A stretch of DNA of 64,000 nt, taken from Hsuehochloa calcarea (lineage: Eukaryota > Streptophyta > Magnoliopsida > Poales > Poaceae). The stretch is taken from contig CM070604.1 of assembly GCA_036346395.1 (NCBI GenBank), positions 3,137,501 to 3,201,500 of the forward strand, given 5' to 3'. Under the pieces are notes generated by a model. The model ran no database searches, was not told where the DNA came from, and was given only the letters and a program-made list of their open reading frames with translations. Shown here in pieces: positions 33,994 through 45,200 of the stretch. The translations under genes were made by a program, and so were the position numbers. How positions within the stretch are numbered: position 1 is the first letter of the stretch; each line of letters starts with the position of its first letter.

Positions 33994-35584
33994 TAAAGAT
34001 AATACAAAAGTTAGATAAGGGAATACAAAAGAGTTCTTATCTCTAACATATCTCTAACACCCTCCTTAAACGTGAGACGTATACAATAGCATTGTATTTG
34101 TAAAGGATTAACACTAAAATATAATAAATCTAAAATCTGGGTCTTGATAATGTTGTCGTAGCATGCAGCTTTTGGAAAATATGTCGAGTATCAAAAGATC
34201 TCCTCACATCCGGTGTCGTGCGACAGTCCATAAACACAAAGTGCAGAAGCAAAGTCAACTGCGGCAACACGACGAAAAATATGATAAAACCGATAAATAT
34301 AGAGAAAGATGTCAAATCAAACCGAAGAGAAATAGATGGAAGCATGGCGACGTAGATCGAAGCCCAAGACGGCGGCGGCGCAATGCACAAGAGGTGCAAC
34401 AAAAGCGCAGTGTGAAAGAAGCGCGACGGCCTTAAAAGCTTGGGGCGGCGGCTAAGAGAGAAGCGACAACATCATAACGATCTGCAGCGTCTCGGAGAGG
34501 AGCGACGGCTGCTGCCATGCAAAAAAATTTCTTATTCTTCTATGCCTGACAATAAATTTATGGACTTGTATGACTTAAACGAACTCAAAGATAGAGTGAT
34601 ACAAACTTGAATGGACATAACAGAAGAAAATAACATAAAGAAAGAAAAGTGTAAGGATAACTGGCAGATGATACAAGTAGCAGCAGAAGACCCATAGAGT
34701 GGCTCAAGCGGGGGTGGAGCAGAGCATCACTCGGGAGACTCGGGCGAGGGCGAGCCTCGGGCGCACACAGAGCAAAGGCGGCTGCAGCGACGGCTCAGGA
34801 GGCTCGGTGTGAGAGTACAGGCAGCGACAAGATCCAGACCGTGGGCTTGCGGCTTCGGGGCAGCCGGATCCGGGCGGGAGGCTTGGAGGCGGCCCGATCT
34901 GGAGCGGCGACACGGATCCGGAAAGTTGCGGCCCCGAGCGACTCCTTCCTCGGCTGACTCACGATGAAAGACGAAGCGGTGACTCTGGACCGAGGCGACG
35001 CCGGACAAGAGAAGGTCTGCAGATCCGACGCCAAACGAGGCGACAAATCAAGGTGCCGATCAGGGCGACACTGACGCCAACACTCGAGATGGCAGCTGCC
35101 AAAGAAATTCGGCGGAGACAACTCGGATCCAAGGTTGGCAGTCCGAAGGAGATGCCGCAAAATCCGGGAGGCCAAGCCGGTCGCGAAGCCAAGGCAAAAT
35201 CGCTACTCCTCCCCGACATGAGCAACAGTCAATCCGTCAGGAGAGACACGACCGTTGCAGATCGAGGCAGCGTTAGGCAACAGGAGACGCGGTAGTTGCA
35301 GATTGAGGTGGAGTCGGGCGACTAAAGGCCACCTCCGGGAGTAGAGATAGCTCCTCCCAGGGAAACAACAATGGAGGACAAGCAAAAGTTAGAAGGCGAC
35401 GGCGGCGGTAGCAGCAAACCCTAACCCAAACTTTTACTCTGATACCATGTTATGAATATTGTGTATATATATTCAGATGTCCAATAGGCAATATATATAG
35501 AGTGTACAAAAAATATATGCTATATACAAATAAAATAATACAAAACGTAGATAGAAAAATACAAAAGAGTTCCTATCTCTAACA
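33987..35584 (-). mobile_element. Short non-autonomous LTR retrotransposon
   Basis: On the minus strand a 137-bp LTR (35584-35448) runs from TGTTAGAGATAGGAACTC to TTCATAACA. It is followed at once by a primer-binding site TGGTATCAGAG (35447-35437), then about 1.4 kb without pol coding. A purine tract TTTAAGGAGGG then abuts a second LTR start, TGTTAGAGATATGTTAGAGA, at 34059. The second LTR is cut short where the TA-flanked MITE begins. This is a TRIM/LARD-type element dependent on other copia enzymes. Target duplications could not be paired. Confidence 0.7.
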
Positions 35585-35897
35585 GAACCAACAATTAGAA
35601 CTCCTTGGGGTTACTTCAGCCTCTTCGCTTCCGACTTCACAGTCGCAGGTGAAACAAACACGAGAAAGTGGGAGCATCGTGTTTGTATATCGGCATTCAA
35701 GAAAAAAGCCAGTCAAGCACAAGCATGAGCTTACACGTCTGTAACTCTCAGAATGAGACATCCCAGACCAGAACCATATCCACTGCAATGGACAAACAAG
35801 TCTACATTCCCATCCCAATTATTCACTAGAAATTGCTTCAAGGCTACAACATATGATCAATGAAGCAATGGCTACTAGAGGAATGCTTGCAAGAAAT
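35585..35897. other. Spacer between the LTR element and the minisatellite
   Basis: Nothing is recognised. A minus-strand open stretch at 35818-35579 has no known domain. Confidence 0.3.
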
Positions 35898-36368
35898 AGC
35901 AAAGCCAAGCAACAGATAGCATCCATAGCCCGAAGGGCACAGCAAAATTCAACATTTAGATAAGCAAAGCAACGGATAGCATCGGTAGCCTGAAAGAAAA
36001 GGCACTGCAAAATTCAACATTTAGATAAGCGAAGCAAAGCAACAGATAGCATCTGCAGCCTGAAAGAAGAGGCACTACAAAATTCAACATTTAGATTAGC
36101 AAAGCAAAGCAACAGATAGCATCTGCAGCCTGGAAGAAGAGGCACTGCAAAATACAGCATTTAGATTAGCAAAGCAACAGATAGCATCTGCAGCCTGAAA
36201 GAAGAGGCACTACAAAATTCAACATTTAGATTAGCAAAGCAAAGCAACAGATAGCATCTGCAGCCTGGAAGGAGAGGCACTGCAAAATACAGCATTTAGA
36301 TTAGCAAAGCAACTGATAGCATCGGCAGCCTGAAAGAAGAGACACGGCAAAATCTAACATTTAGATCA
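35898..36368. repeat. Minisatellite, seven units of 65-70 bp
   Basis: Units begin AGCAAAGCAA(AGCAA)CAGATAGCATC, continue GCAGCCTGAAAGAAGAGGCA and end CAACATTTAGATT. Units three to six alternate between two types. One has CCTGAAAGAAG with AATTCAACATT, the other CCTGGAAGRAG with AATACAGCATT. The array therefore has a dimeric higher-order structure. It lies about 0.5 kb beyond the 3' end of the ERF gene. Confidence 0.85.
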
Positions 36369-36864
36369 GAACTTTCAGATAATGTTATCCATCAAACTTG
36401 CAATTGAAATGCATACATACATATGGCGGCTTTCGAACATGCGATGTGTAGACCACGCTATTATCTCTTGCTCAACTCAGCCACACAATCTTGAGATGGT
36501 AAAAAGCAGTAGCAAGCAGCCACTGCATCATGTATATAAATAACTTCTCTTGATTTTTTCCATTACCTTTCCAATTAATGAAACAACAGCAACGTCACTC
36601 AGAATACCACAGAGAAAGATAAGGAAAAGCTCAGATTTCCTTGCTCGCAGCTTACATGACAGAATTATTCACATATCGAATCAACGTGGTAAGAAAAAAA
36701 GAAAAAAAGAAAGATAAAGAGAGGCAAGAATTATCCATTTCTAGCAAGAGAGAACACCACCGGATCAGCCGAAGAAGGACAAGAGCTGAGCGGAGCGGAG
36801 CAGAGCAGCGCTTGTCTCGATCTTTTCCTAATTCCCCCCTCCAAACCCTTGCTATTCTCGTGAG
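36369..36864 (-). other. 3' flank and probable 3' untranslated region of the ERF gene
   Basis: Sequence between the minisatellite and the ERF stop. Minus-strand candidates for polyadenylation exist in AT-rich parts, but none is distinctive. It has A/G-rich stretches at 36690-36740 and no gene. Confidence 0.35.
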
Positions 36865-37404
36865 CTAGAGGCGGAGCAGCGTGTCGTAGCGGCCGCCCAT
36901 CTGATCGGCCTCGGCGGCCGCGTCGGCCGCCTCCGGAGGGGGCGGCAGGTTCAGATCGAACGGCAGTGGCGCGCGGGAGGCCGCCACGTCGTCACCGCCG
37001 TCTTCGCAGACGGAGGACGAGGAGCCGCAGTAGCTGCGGCAGTCCTCCTCCTCCTCGGCAGCCTCCGTCGGGGCGGCGCTGCGGGATACGGCGGCGGCGC
37101 GGGGGGCGCCGCCGCTCCAGGACTCGACGGTGCTGCTGTGGCTCGATGTGGCCGCCGCCGCGGGGGGCCGCGGCGGCGGCGCGGCGGAGGGGAAGTTGGT
37201 GCGGGCGGTGGGCCCGCGGAGAGATCGGGCTGCGGCGTCGTACGCCCGGGCCGCGGACTCGGCGGTGTCGAAGGTGCCCAGCCAGATCGGGGTCTTCTTG
37301 GCCGGGTCCCGGATCTCGGCGGCGTAGCGCCCCGACGGCCGCTTCCGCACGCCGCGGTACCGGATCTCCGGCGACGGCGACGGCGTCGGCTTCGCCTTGC
37401 GCAT
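36865..37404 (-). CDS. AP2/ERF transcription factor with EAR repression motif
   Basis: This is an intronless 179-residue protein, with the start chosen at 37404 because residues upstream are untranslated-like. The AP2/ERF domain spans about residues 16-72 (YRGVRKRPSGRYAAEIRDP through TARTNFP). Ala and Asp at the positions typical of the ERF subfamily (YAAEIRD) predict GCC-box binding in the nucleus. FDLNLP at 149-154 is a DLNxxP-type EAR motif, which recruits TOPLESS-type corepressors. This places it with the group VIII repressors. The middle is Ala/Ser/Glu-rich and low in complexity. One oddity is that the otherwise near-invariant Trp of RPWGRY is Ser here. Neighbouring genes give no functional link. 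An antisense Arg-rich frame over it is a shadow. Confidence 0.92.
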   Translation of the reverse strand: MRKAKPTPSPSPEIRYRGVRKRPSGRYAAEIRDPAKKTPIWLGTFDTAESAARAYDAAARSLRGPTARTNFPSAAPPPRPPAAAATSSHSSTVESWSGGAPRAAAVSRSAAPTEAAEEEEDCRSYCGSSSSVCEDGGDDVAASRAPLPFDLNLPPPPEAADAAAEADQMGGRYDTLLRL

Positions 37405-39540
37405 CGCGGCGGGCGGGTGGATGCGGGGGTGCTCGGCTAGGGTTTGGTCAGTGGCAGTATTATCTCCCTTCCCTCCTTCCCTCCCCCCTTGGTTTTCTAG
37501 GTTTTTTTTGGGGAGGGGGTGGGAGCGTTCGCTTTTGTTTCTCCTCCCCACCCTCCTCCGCGTTGTGGTTGTGCTCCAGCCCCGCGCGCCCACGCCCCAG
37601 TCCCCACACGACAATGGCACAACAATCTCTCGCTTGATGAGTACGGTTTTGCCCAGTTTTTTTTTTTAATCCTTCCCACGCCTTGTGGGTCGGACTGCCC
37701 GCCCGTGACGTTTCCACGGCGCGCAGCTGGATTCGAGTCGGCCGACCCGGGCATATTCCGGAGCACGCGCAAGTAATCTGGGCAGGGCACCATCAGACGG
37801 GGGGGATATTCTGGCGCTTCCGAGCGGAGAGACATCTGTATTTTGCTGGTGGCTAAGTGGGATTTGGGATTTGGGATTCGGAAGGATGGTTAATGGATGC
37901 TAGTGGGCTTGCTTTCTGTGAATATCTAGCTAGCTTTCGGCTGGTGTTGCCTTTCACTCTTTACCCTTGTATCAACTGTAGCCCCTAGCGTATTGAAAAT
38001 CTGGCGCTACTTGGAATCGATAAATGGTAGCACAAGGTATAAAATCCAAGGAAATTTAAAAACGTTAACATCTCTAAATTGTTCACAGGAAATAGTTCAA
38101 CAGCTACATTATCACTATCAGAAGCAAATGGAATAGTTTGATACGCTGCAGGCTGCACCGGTCCAAAGCTATTTTTTTATTTAAAAAAAACAACATTTGA
38201 AATAATAGTGCTAACGTCGTCACGGTGTTGAGAAATCGTGTGTCACCCATGGCCATGATCTCATAAAAGTCTACTCAACTGGCTTTTTACAAAGACCGAA
38301 AAGAACAAGTGTAGGATTGAAAATTCTCAACGATTATACTCAACAACAAAAGCAGGCTGAATAAATGTAATGGAAACATGGGAATGGCGCGGGGAGTTCC
38401 AGGCTGCCACGCGTGAAGTGAAATTGTAAAGCGTAACAACTGGAATTGGGATCTGAAATGGCGAAATAAGAGTAGCAAGAGGTTAAATAAATTCACATTA
38501 TTTAATGGGAAGCGAGCGAGTACGGCACCGATAATCATTCGCAAACTCCGTATTAGTGCAAACACCGGTGGCAGCTTATGCTCATTTTGACAGTATCCGA
38601 CGAGTAAACTCCCACATGGAGATCCTTTTTGGTGGAGCCTATTGTCAATTACTCGTGTATATCTACTTTTCTACTCCCACCTAAGAGATTAACAGACATG
38701 GAAAGCCGTCGCATGCGAGTAGGTCGTCTTCATTGTTTCCTGCGGGCACTTGCATGATCGAGATTGTTATATTAGCAAACTTACCGGGCATAAATATGAT
38801 GAAATCTGTTCTTAATAGTTAATACGTCATGTTGTAAATATCTTTATGTTTTTTTTTGTCAATGTCCGATGTATGAATTATTCTAGCGGTGCTCTATTTT
38901 GCATTCCAATAATGTATATATGCATATTCCAAAGATACCCGTCCGAGCATTCCGATTACAATGGAGTGTGTTTCACATGAAACTCTATGCTTCCCTGGAC
39001 GCAGGGGAATGTAGTACCCCGCATGTTAGAATAAAATTCAACCATCAACTATAAAATCGAGTAACTGACACACCTCAACTATCAATATCATTCACTTTTT
39101 ACCCTTATATTGGTTTCATCAGTGGTTGCGCCATGTTGGCGGTCATGTCACTTGGTTTCAAATTGAAGAGGCAGCCCAGTCAATAGGATAAAAAAAAAAG
39201 TTAAAAAGGAAGGTGAGACCCACTCGTCAGCCCTGTCTCTCCTCTTCATATTCTTCCTCGTCTTCACTCCTCTCCTGACGACCTGTGGCTTGGTGGTGCA
39301 GGCGAGGTGGAGCGGGGTGCAGTGGAAGGGGAGGTAGATAGAGTGGGCAAAGGCGTGGAGGCAATTGCCTGTGCAGAGGAGCGTGTTGCATTCGCCCCGA
39401 AGTCGGTGATGTAGACCACGGGTAGTCGGGTAGGCCAAGTGCCGGGGTGGCGGTTGGCGATGGCCTGGAGGACTGGCGGCCTATTGGAAATAATCCAGAC
39501 CTGGCTATTCATTGGCCAAGTCTTGTGGCGTAGGGTGCGT
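37405..39540. other. Upstream region of the ERF gene and intergenic sequence
   Basis: The 5' leader (37405-37620) is pyrimidine/purine biased. Beyond 37900 the sequence is AT-rich and unassigned. Bases about 39005-39520 start with a motif-rich stretch (CAACCATCAACTATAAAATC and CACCTCAACTATCAAT) seen at the edges of some rice Mutator-like elements, and then hold GC-rich sequence. The two ends were not matched, so no element is called. Confidence 0.35.
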
Positions 39541-39770
39541 CATGTCTAGTTAATTCGGATCGTGAGTGTGCATGGTTCCCGAATTTCAGTGGTCTGTTTT
39601 TACTCTGTTCAGTTTTTCTTCAGTTAACTGTAGCTATAAGCCAGTTGTCGTATTTAGAGATAATACATTGAAAACTGCCCCAAACTTCGAATCCCTCTCT
39701 GTGATCTCTGCGTGTGTGTTCTTCCCAAACTATCAGTATTGCAGGGGTTCTGGGATGATACTATCATTTG

Positions 39771-40018
39771 GTATCAGAGCCTGGTGAATGCCCAAGTATC
39801 TTCACCTCCAAGAGATGTCAATCACCGAGCACACGGGGGCTCCAGCATCAAAGGAAGGCGACGTGTCTCGGCACTATCCGATGCTAACTTCGACCAACTA
39901 CTCCACTTGGGTGATCAAGATGGAGGTCTTCGTGGATGCTCAAGGCGTCTGGGACGCTGTCGAGCCCACGACCGGTGTGGACGTGGAAAGGAAGAAAGAC
40001 AAGATGGTATTGGAATGA
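39771..40018 (+). pseudogene. Truncated copia element: primer site and start of gag
   Basis: TGGTATCAGAGCC at 39771 is a copia primer-binding site. An open frame from the ATG at 39815 to 40018 encodes a gag N-terminus (YPMLTSTNYSTWVIKMEVFV) that stops after about 67 residues. The preceding bases (about 39540-39768) probably hold the LTR end. No further coding or matching 3' LTR was found, so only a scrap survives. Confidence 0.75.
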
Positions 40019-40375
40019 ATTATTTAGGTTGTTCCAAAAGAAGCAACAGCCTCGCTAGATCTAGACGAAGGCTCAAGGAAGACGGATCCGGCGTCGGCAG
40101 TCGGCCCCCCTTGGTATCACCATTTTCTTCGTCGTGTTGCTGCGGTCGACTTTTGATTTTGCTTACCTCTACTTTCTCAGCTCCTACACCTTATGCTTTA
40201 TAGGCTGTCGTACGACCCCAGATGGGAGGAGATCTTTTGATACTCGATATATTTTTCAAGAGTTACATGCTACAACGATATTATCAAAATTCAGACTTTA
40301 GATTTCTTCTATCGAAGTGTCAACCCTTTCAAATGCAATGCTATTGCATATGCCTTGCATTTGATGGAGTAAGGT

Positions 40376-40508
40376 GCTAAGAGTATTTATGGTATTTCAC
40401 TCTAGTTTAGGGTTTACTCTTGTATACATCCTTGTACTATATATTACTCATTGTGCTATTACAATACAACTAAACATTCACACTTCCACTCTCTCTCTCT
40501 ATCTAACA
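40376..40508 (+). mobile_element. Possible small solo LTR
   Basis: The sequence TGCTAAGAGTATTTATGG to CTCTATCTAACA has TG..CA ends, a TATATATTA core and a CT-rich end like small copia LTRs. AAGG or AGG flanks both sides, which is too short to be sure. It abuts the REV1-like exon sequence. Confidence 0.35.
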
Positions 40509-42197
40509 AGGTTTACTAGAGTTCCTGCCGTTGAGCTGCCACCATTATCTCCCAACCATACTCGATTTGGAGGTCCTCAAGAACCTTCCTCCAGAGATAA
40601 TATCTGAAATGAATGACAAGTACAAGGGAGAATTGCATGGTTTTCTGGACACGAATAGCGGTGGCAAAGGCAAGGAAAGCCATTCAAAATCACTTGTTTT
40701 GCCAGAAGTTACTCAGAACTCTGTACCTGTTCGTGATGCAAAGTTGCACGGATATGGAGAGCCCAAAGACTCCATGCATTTGGAAAGGGACGAAGATATT
40801 AAAGTGAGCTGATCAGTAAATTTAAAACAGGAAACATAGTGCAAGCACACAAGTTCACAGCTGCTACTTTGTTACCTTCATATTTTTAACCTGTTCTAGA
40901 CTATTCTAATTGTTGCCATTACTCCCATAGGGGCATCAGACAAACAACTATCTGAAGTTCAAGCTGCCAATGCTTCGTGCTCAAGAGCCAGTGAATTGGC
41001 TAATAAATCGACAAAAAGTGTTACACAGCTTGATTCATGCCTAATTCTCTAAGCCAGGCAAACTTTACAGTTCTGCCTACATGCGGCATTTCCAATGTTT
41101 CTGATAATAAATTTCCTAACGATGGAGGAATTGATGATCCAAAACATCCAAGGATTTGTTTCCTGGCAGGAAGTTTTGAAAAATGGATTGCACAGTTTAG
41201 AGTTAGCAGTTGCCTGATACTGAATGTTATTGCAGAGCAGCACACCGATTCCATCTCTAGTCAACCTTTATCTTCCATTTTAGAGCCTGTAGCTTCCTTC
41301 CTTCCTCTGTGTCCTAACTCAGGAAATGAAGAATGGCACGAAACACTCTCCTGCCTCTGAGCTTCTTACACAGTATGTACACCTCAAAGTAGAATCTGAT
41401 ATTGAAGAGCTCCACAAATGTTTCCGGCTCTTAAAAAGGTGAGCATAGAACTGTTCAAGCATTGTTAGATATGAATTTGTTGTGTAATTCTCGAAAATCA
41501 CGATCTGCATGTTTATTGGACTTTAATCGATATAAATGTTGTTAGTCATGAAATTGTATTGTTGTTATTAATTACATAACTTATCTTGTTATAGGTTCTC
41601 ATCAGCATCAGAGCTTTTTCTGGAATTGCCCAATAGTATTCTTCCTTTCTTACAGGTAAAATTTTACATGTTAAGCTATTACCAGATTTACCTTTATATG
41701 TGTAATGGTTTGCCCGTCATGTACCTTGAACTTTGGGATTGACTTCACTCTAAACTTCAAGTTTTCAGATGGAACAAACAGCCACCCAGCTTTCATTTTC
41801 TTTCTGATTTTTAAGTTCAGTTTTGATTTCAAGGTAGAGGGTTAAGCAGTGCATTGTGAAAGTTCAATTGTTGAAATGATTGCGGACTTCTGTCAAGTAT
41901 ATCTTAATAAAGGAAAAAAAAACAGTTGTACGAGTATCTCTTAAAGAGAGAAAGAACAGATGAACAACAAATGAACAGCAGTATGGATCACTTATAAGAG
42001 TGCAGTTGTTCCACGCATTGCATTTGAATCAACTTGGTGCTTTGTCATCAACTCATCAGGAGTTTGATTGCCAAATGAACGCCAGCCTTGTAGAAAGTGT
42101 TCTATATAAACAAAATCTTTATACTATGATATGTAATTATTTGGTAATTTTGTAGGATTCTGTCAGTCAGCATTACGTTGGGATGCTGCATTTCTAG
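40509..42197 (+). pseudogene. REV1: REV1-like translesion polymerase, C-terminal exons only
   Basis: Exon-like blocks match the end of plant REV1, the deoxycytidyl transferase scaffold for translesion synthesis. Block one (to 40803, donor GTGAGC) has a ubiquitin-binding motif (LDLEVLKNLPPEIISEMND). Block two starts after the AG at about 40931 and runs to 41438. It contains the KHPRICFLAGSFEKWI and FLPLCPNSG segments and ends in YVHLKVESDIEELHKCFRLL. Blocks three (41595-41655, FSSASELFLELPNSILPFLQ) and four (42156-42197, DSVSQHYVGMLHF, stop) complete the polymerase-binding C-terminal domain in correct phase. Block two needs two frame corrections, near 41040 and 41355. The polymerase, BRCT and PAD exons are not in the window. 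It is a partial copy or a gene whose 5' part was lost. A gypsy element sits 22 bp past the stop. Confidence 0.78.
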
Positions 42198-42219
42198 TTC
42201 GAAGTTCAGGTACCACTAA

Positions 42220-45200
42220 TGTGACGACCCGCACCATTTACATATTTCTTAACATAGAATATTTCCATTTCATTGCATCAAAAAGATTTTACAACATTTG
42301 TTTTACAAGCATTTACAATGTTTTTGACAGTAAATAATTAAAACCCTAGTTCTTCTCTTCTTGCCGTCCGTAGTAGCAGTTTCCTTGTCGCCTTGTCTTT
42401 GAGAGCCTGCCCGTAGAGCCACCTCGCAATCCATTTTTCCTCGCTCGCAAGAAAACCAGCAATTAGTTAGTAGTCGTAATTGAAAGTATTTCTGTGAGCA
42501 GTAGTGTATAGAAGTTAAAGCGTAGAAAGTGGTAGTCGATTTCCGAAGTGCGAGAGTATCCGGAGTACCCTGAGTAGTCGGTCCCTTGGCAATCAAGATT
42601 CCCAGACCAACCGGAGTTAGTCGGCCCCTTGATCGCCGAGATATCCAGACCACCCAAGATCCTTTGACACCTGTCACTTCTGTGGGTCTCATCATCCGGC
42701 ACTATTAGAACCCAACACCCACTATTTGCATTTGCCGAAACCACAAAGGCAAACCCTCAGTGCATACCCCGGTAACCACACCCTCAGCCAAAGCATCACC
42801 GAGTGTAGCACCTTCCCATTCACAGCATTGCCAATCCATCCCTCTGGCCGAGCCCACACAGAGCAACAAAACCAGCACAAATGCATTTCCCAGCAAATGC
42901 ATTCCCCAGTATAGCACAGGGCAGCCATCCAGTTCTTTCCCCCAGCAGCACTGAGGTGCATTTCCCCTGCAACAGCAGCTGCTCAGGTCAGCAGCACAAA
43001 TGCACCCCCCAGCAAAACAGCAAAACCAGCAATGCATTTCCCCAGCAAATGCCTCCCCCAGCTAGTACCAGCAGCACAGCAAAACACCAGCAGCACAGCC
43101 AGCCGCAACAATGCATTCCCCTTCCAGAAGCCAACAGCAATACATCCCCCTAGCCACAGCAAATGCATCTCCCCAGTATAGCCAGCCAGCACAGATACAT
43201 CCCCTCAAGCCAGCATAACACAAGCCATACACTCCCCCTCCTGAAGCCATTCTCATTTCCAGATCCACAAAGCAAAGCAAGCACAACCACAAGCAAAGCC
43301 AAGCATTCCATTCCACAGCCAGCAGAGGCAGGAACCGAAGGAGGTTGGTAGAGCCCAAGACAGCGAAGCAGAAGAGCCGAGGCGAGAGGAGCCACGAGCG
43401 GCAGCGGACTGAGCCCGCCCAGATGCCGGCAACCAGAGCCAGGGAGGCGAGAAGGGAGAGCACCGGTAAGCCAAGATCGCCATCCCTTCTCCCCAACCTA
43501 GAGCCATCACAAAGGTAACCCAGCGAAATCGGTCCATTGATCATCATCCATTCAAATCACGGACCCAATAGCATCAACATAGATTGCAATCATTTCCATC
43601 ACAGAGCGGTAGGGTTAGGAGGAGTTGAATACCTAGGGTTTCGATGGCCGGGCGAGCCTTACACAGGAGCCATAGCGGCCGGGAGGCCGAGCCGAGCGAG
43701 CGTGGTCGGGCTGGAAGCAGCCGGGGGCAGCGGCGCCGAGCGCCGAAAGCCGACCAATGGAGGAGGCGAGTAGAGAGAGAAGGCCGGTGGCCGAGTGAGG
43801 TCAGGCGGGGCGGCGCCGAGGGCAGCCGAGGCGAGCGGCCGGAAGCGGAGGCGGGGCAGCGGCGCAGCCTTGGCGCGCGCCTGTGAAGGAGGAAGCCAAG
43901 CCGTAGCCGAGGGAGATGGCGCCCGGAGCCGGAGGCGATGGCGGCGGAGGATCCCGAGAGAGGGAGCAGGGGAAGGCGCGAGAGAGTGAGAGGGGGAGTA
44001 GGGTTAGAGAGAGGGAGGCGGCGGTGGAAGGAGTCGGCGAGAAGAAGGCGTGAAGCGAGAGGGGCGGCGCGGGTTAGAAGAGGAGAGTTGGGCGTGAGAG
44101 GGAGAGGGAGAGGCGTCGGCCGAGAGAGAGAGGGGAGGGGTAGATTAGGTGGTGGTGTTTTAGGGTTAGGTTAGATTAGGGGGGGGTTGAGTTTAGGAGG
44201 TTGATTAGCCGAGTAGATGAGTTAGGGTTAGGGGTTAGATTTAGGGTTAGGGTTAGGATTAGAGAGGTGTTTAGTTGGTTTTGTTAGGATTGGTCGAGTA
44301 GATTAGCCGGTTAGTTAATCGGTTAATTAGAGATTAGGGTTAGAATTAGTTGTTTGATTTTTGAGTATAGAATGTGAGTTTGGCGGTGTCGGCAGTAGAT
44401 CGAGTTTAGCCCTAGAGCGATTTTTAGCGGGAAAGTGCTAACTGGGTCGGTTCCGAAAAGTTTTATTAAATTAAAATCTGGCTAACATAGTAGTTGTCTT
44501 AGCATTTTATGCGTCTATTATCACTCAAACCCAACTAAGTATTTATTTATATATTATTCGTGCTACTGCTTTGCTACAGAGGGCAAACCAGTGTCGACAG
44601 GAGAAGCTGATCAGAGATTCGTCATCGTCGACCTTTCCAACAACTCTAAAGGCAAGCGATCCTCTTGAACATCAATATAGCTAATTTAAATGTAAATCGT
44701 ATATTGCTCTATCATATATGTACTGCATCAAAACTATTTCTCAAAATCAAATTGGATTGAGATGATGAGAAAGATAAGAAAATTGAGATGAGATGAAATT
44801 GAGAATTACTATGTGGGTAAAGGGGGCCTTGGTAGAGAAAAGAGATGATGATGATGATGATGATGATGGTAAGAGGTGGGACCCTTTACCTACAATTATA
44901 ATATAAGGACTAACAAACTCTTACTCGGTCAGATGCCGTAAAATCAGTGCCAACCATTTCCCCGTTTCGGCGGGCAGAAAATGCTACCTGTTTACGTAAT
45001 TACGTTCTCCACAACGGGAATGTTGGGCACGGAGGATAGCCGGCCTAAGGTGGAGTGTTGGGCACGGATGATAGCCGCCCAACCAACATTGTTGGAACTT
45101 CGGTGGAGGATGGAGTGCGCTCGGACACCGACGGAAAACAATGGGTGGAGACTTAATCACGTAACACGGAAAGCGATCGTATTACGAACTCGAAGTCGCA

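Noticed and set aside
35898..36368. CRISPR-like array
   Set aside because: The units are contiguous tandem repeats without unique spacers, in eukaryotic DNA.
36966..37637. Plus-strand Arg-rich frame over the ERF gene
   Set aside because: It is a shadow of the AP2 gene. It has no domain and extends into the ERF leader.
39005..39520. Pack-MULE with a captured gene
   Set aside because: The left edge resembles Mutator-type termini, but no inverted partner or 9-bp target duplication was found, and the GC-rich interior matched nothing I recognise.
42700..43550. Cys/Trp-rich minus-strand and Gln/Pro-rich plus-strand frames in the gypsy LTRs
   Set aside because: They come from CAGCA/TGCTG-rich LTR sequence, recur in both LTRs and have no known domain.
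44150..44350. Interstitial telomere repeat array
   Set aside because: The words are imperfect, and the same stretch is in the other LTR, so it is part of a retrotransposon.
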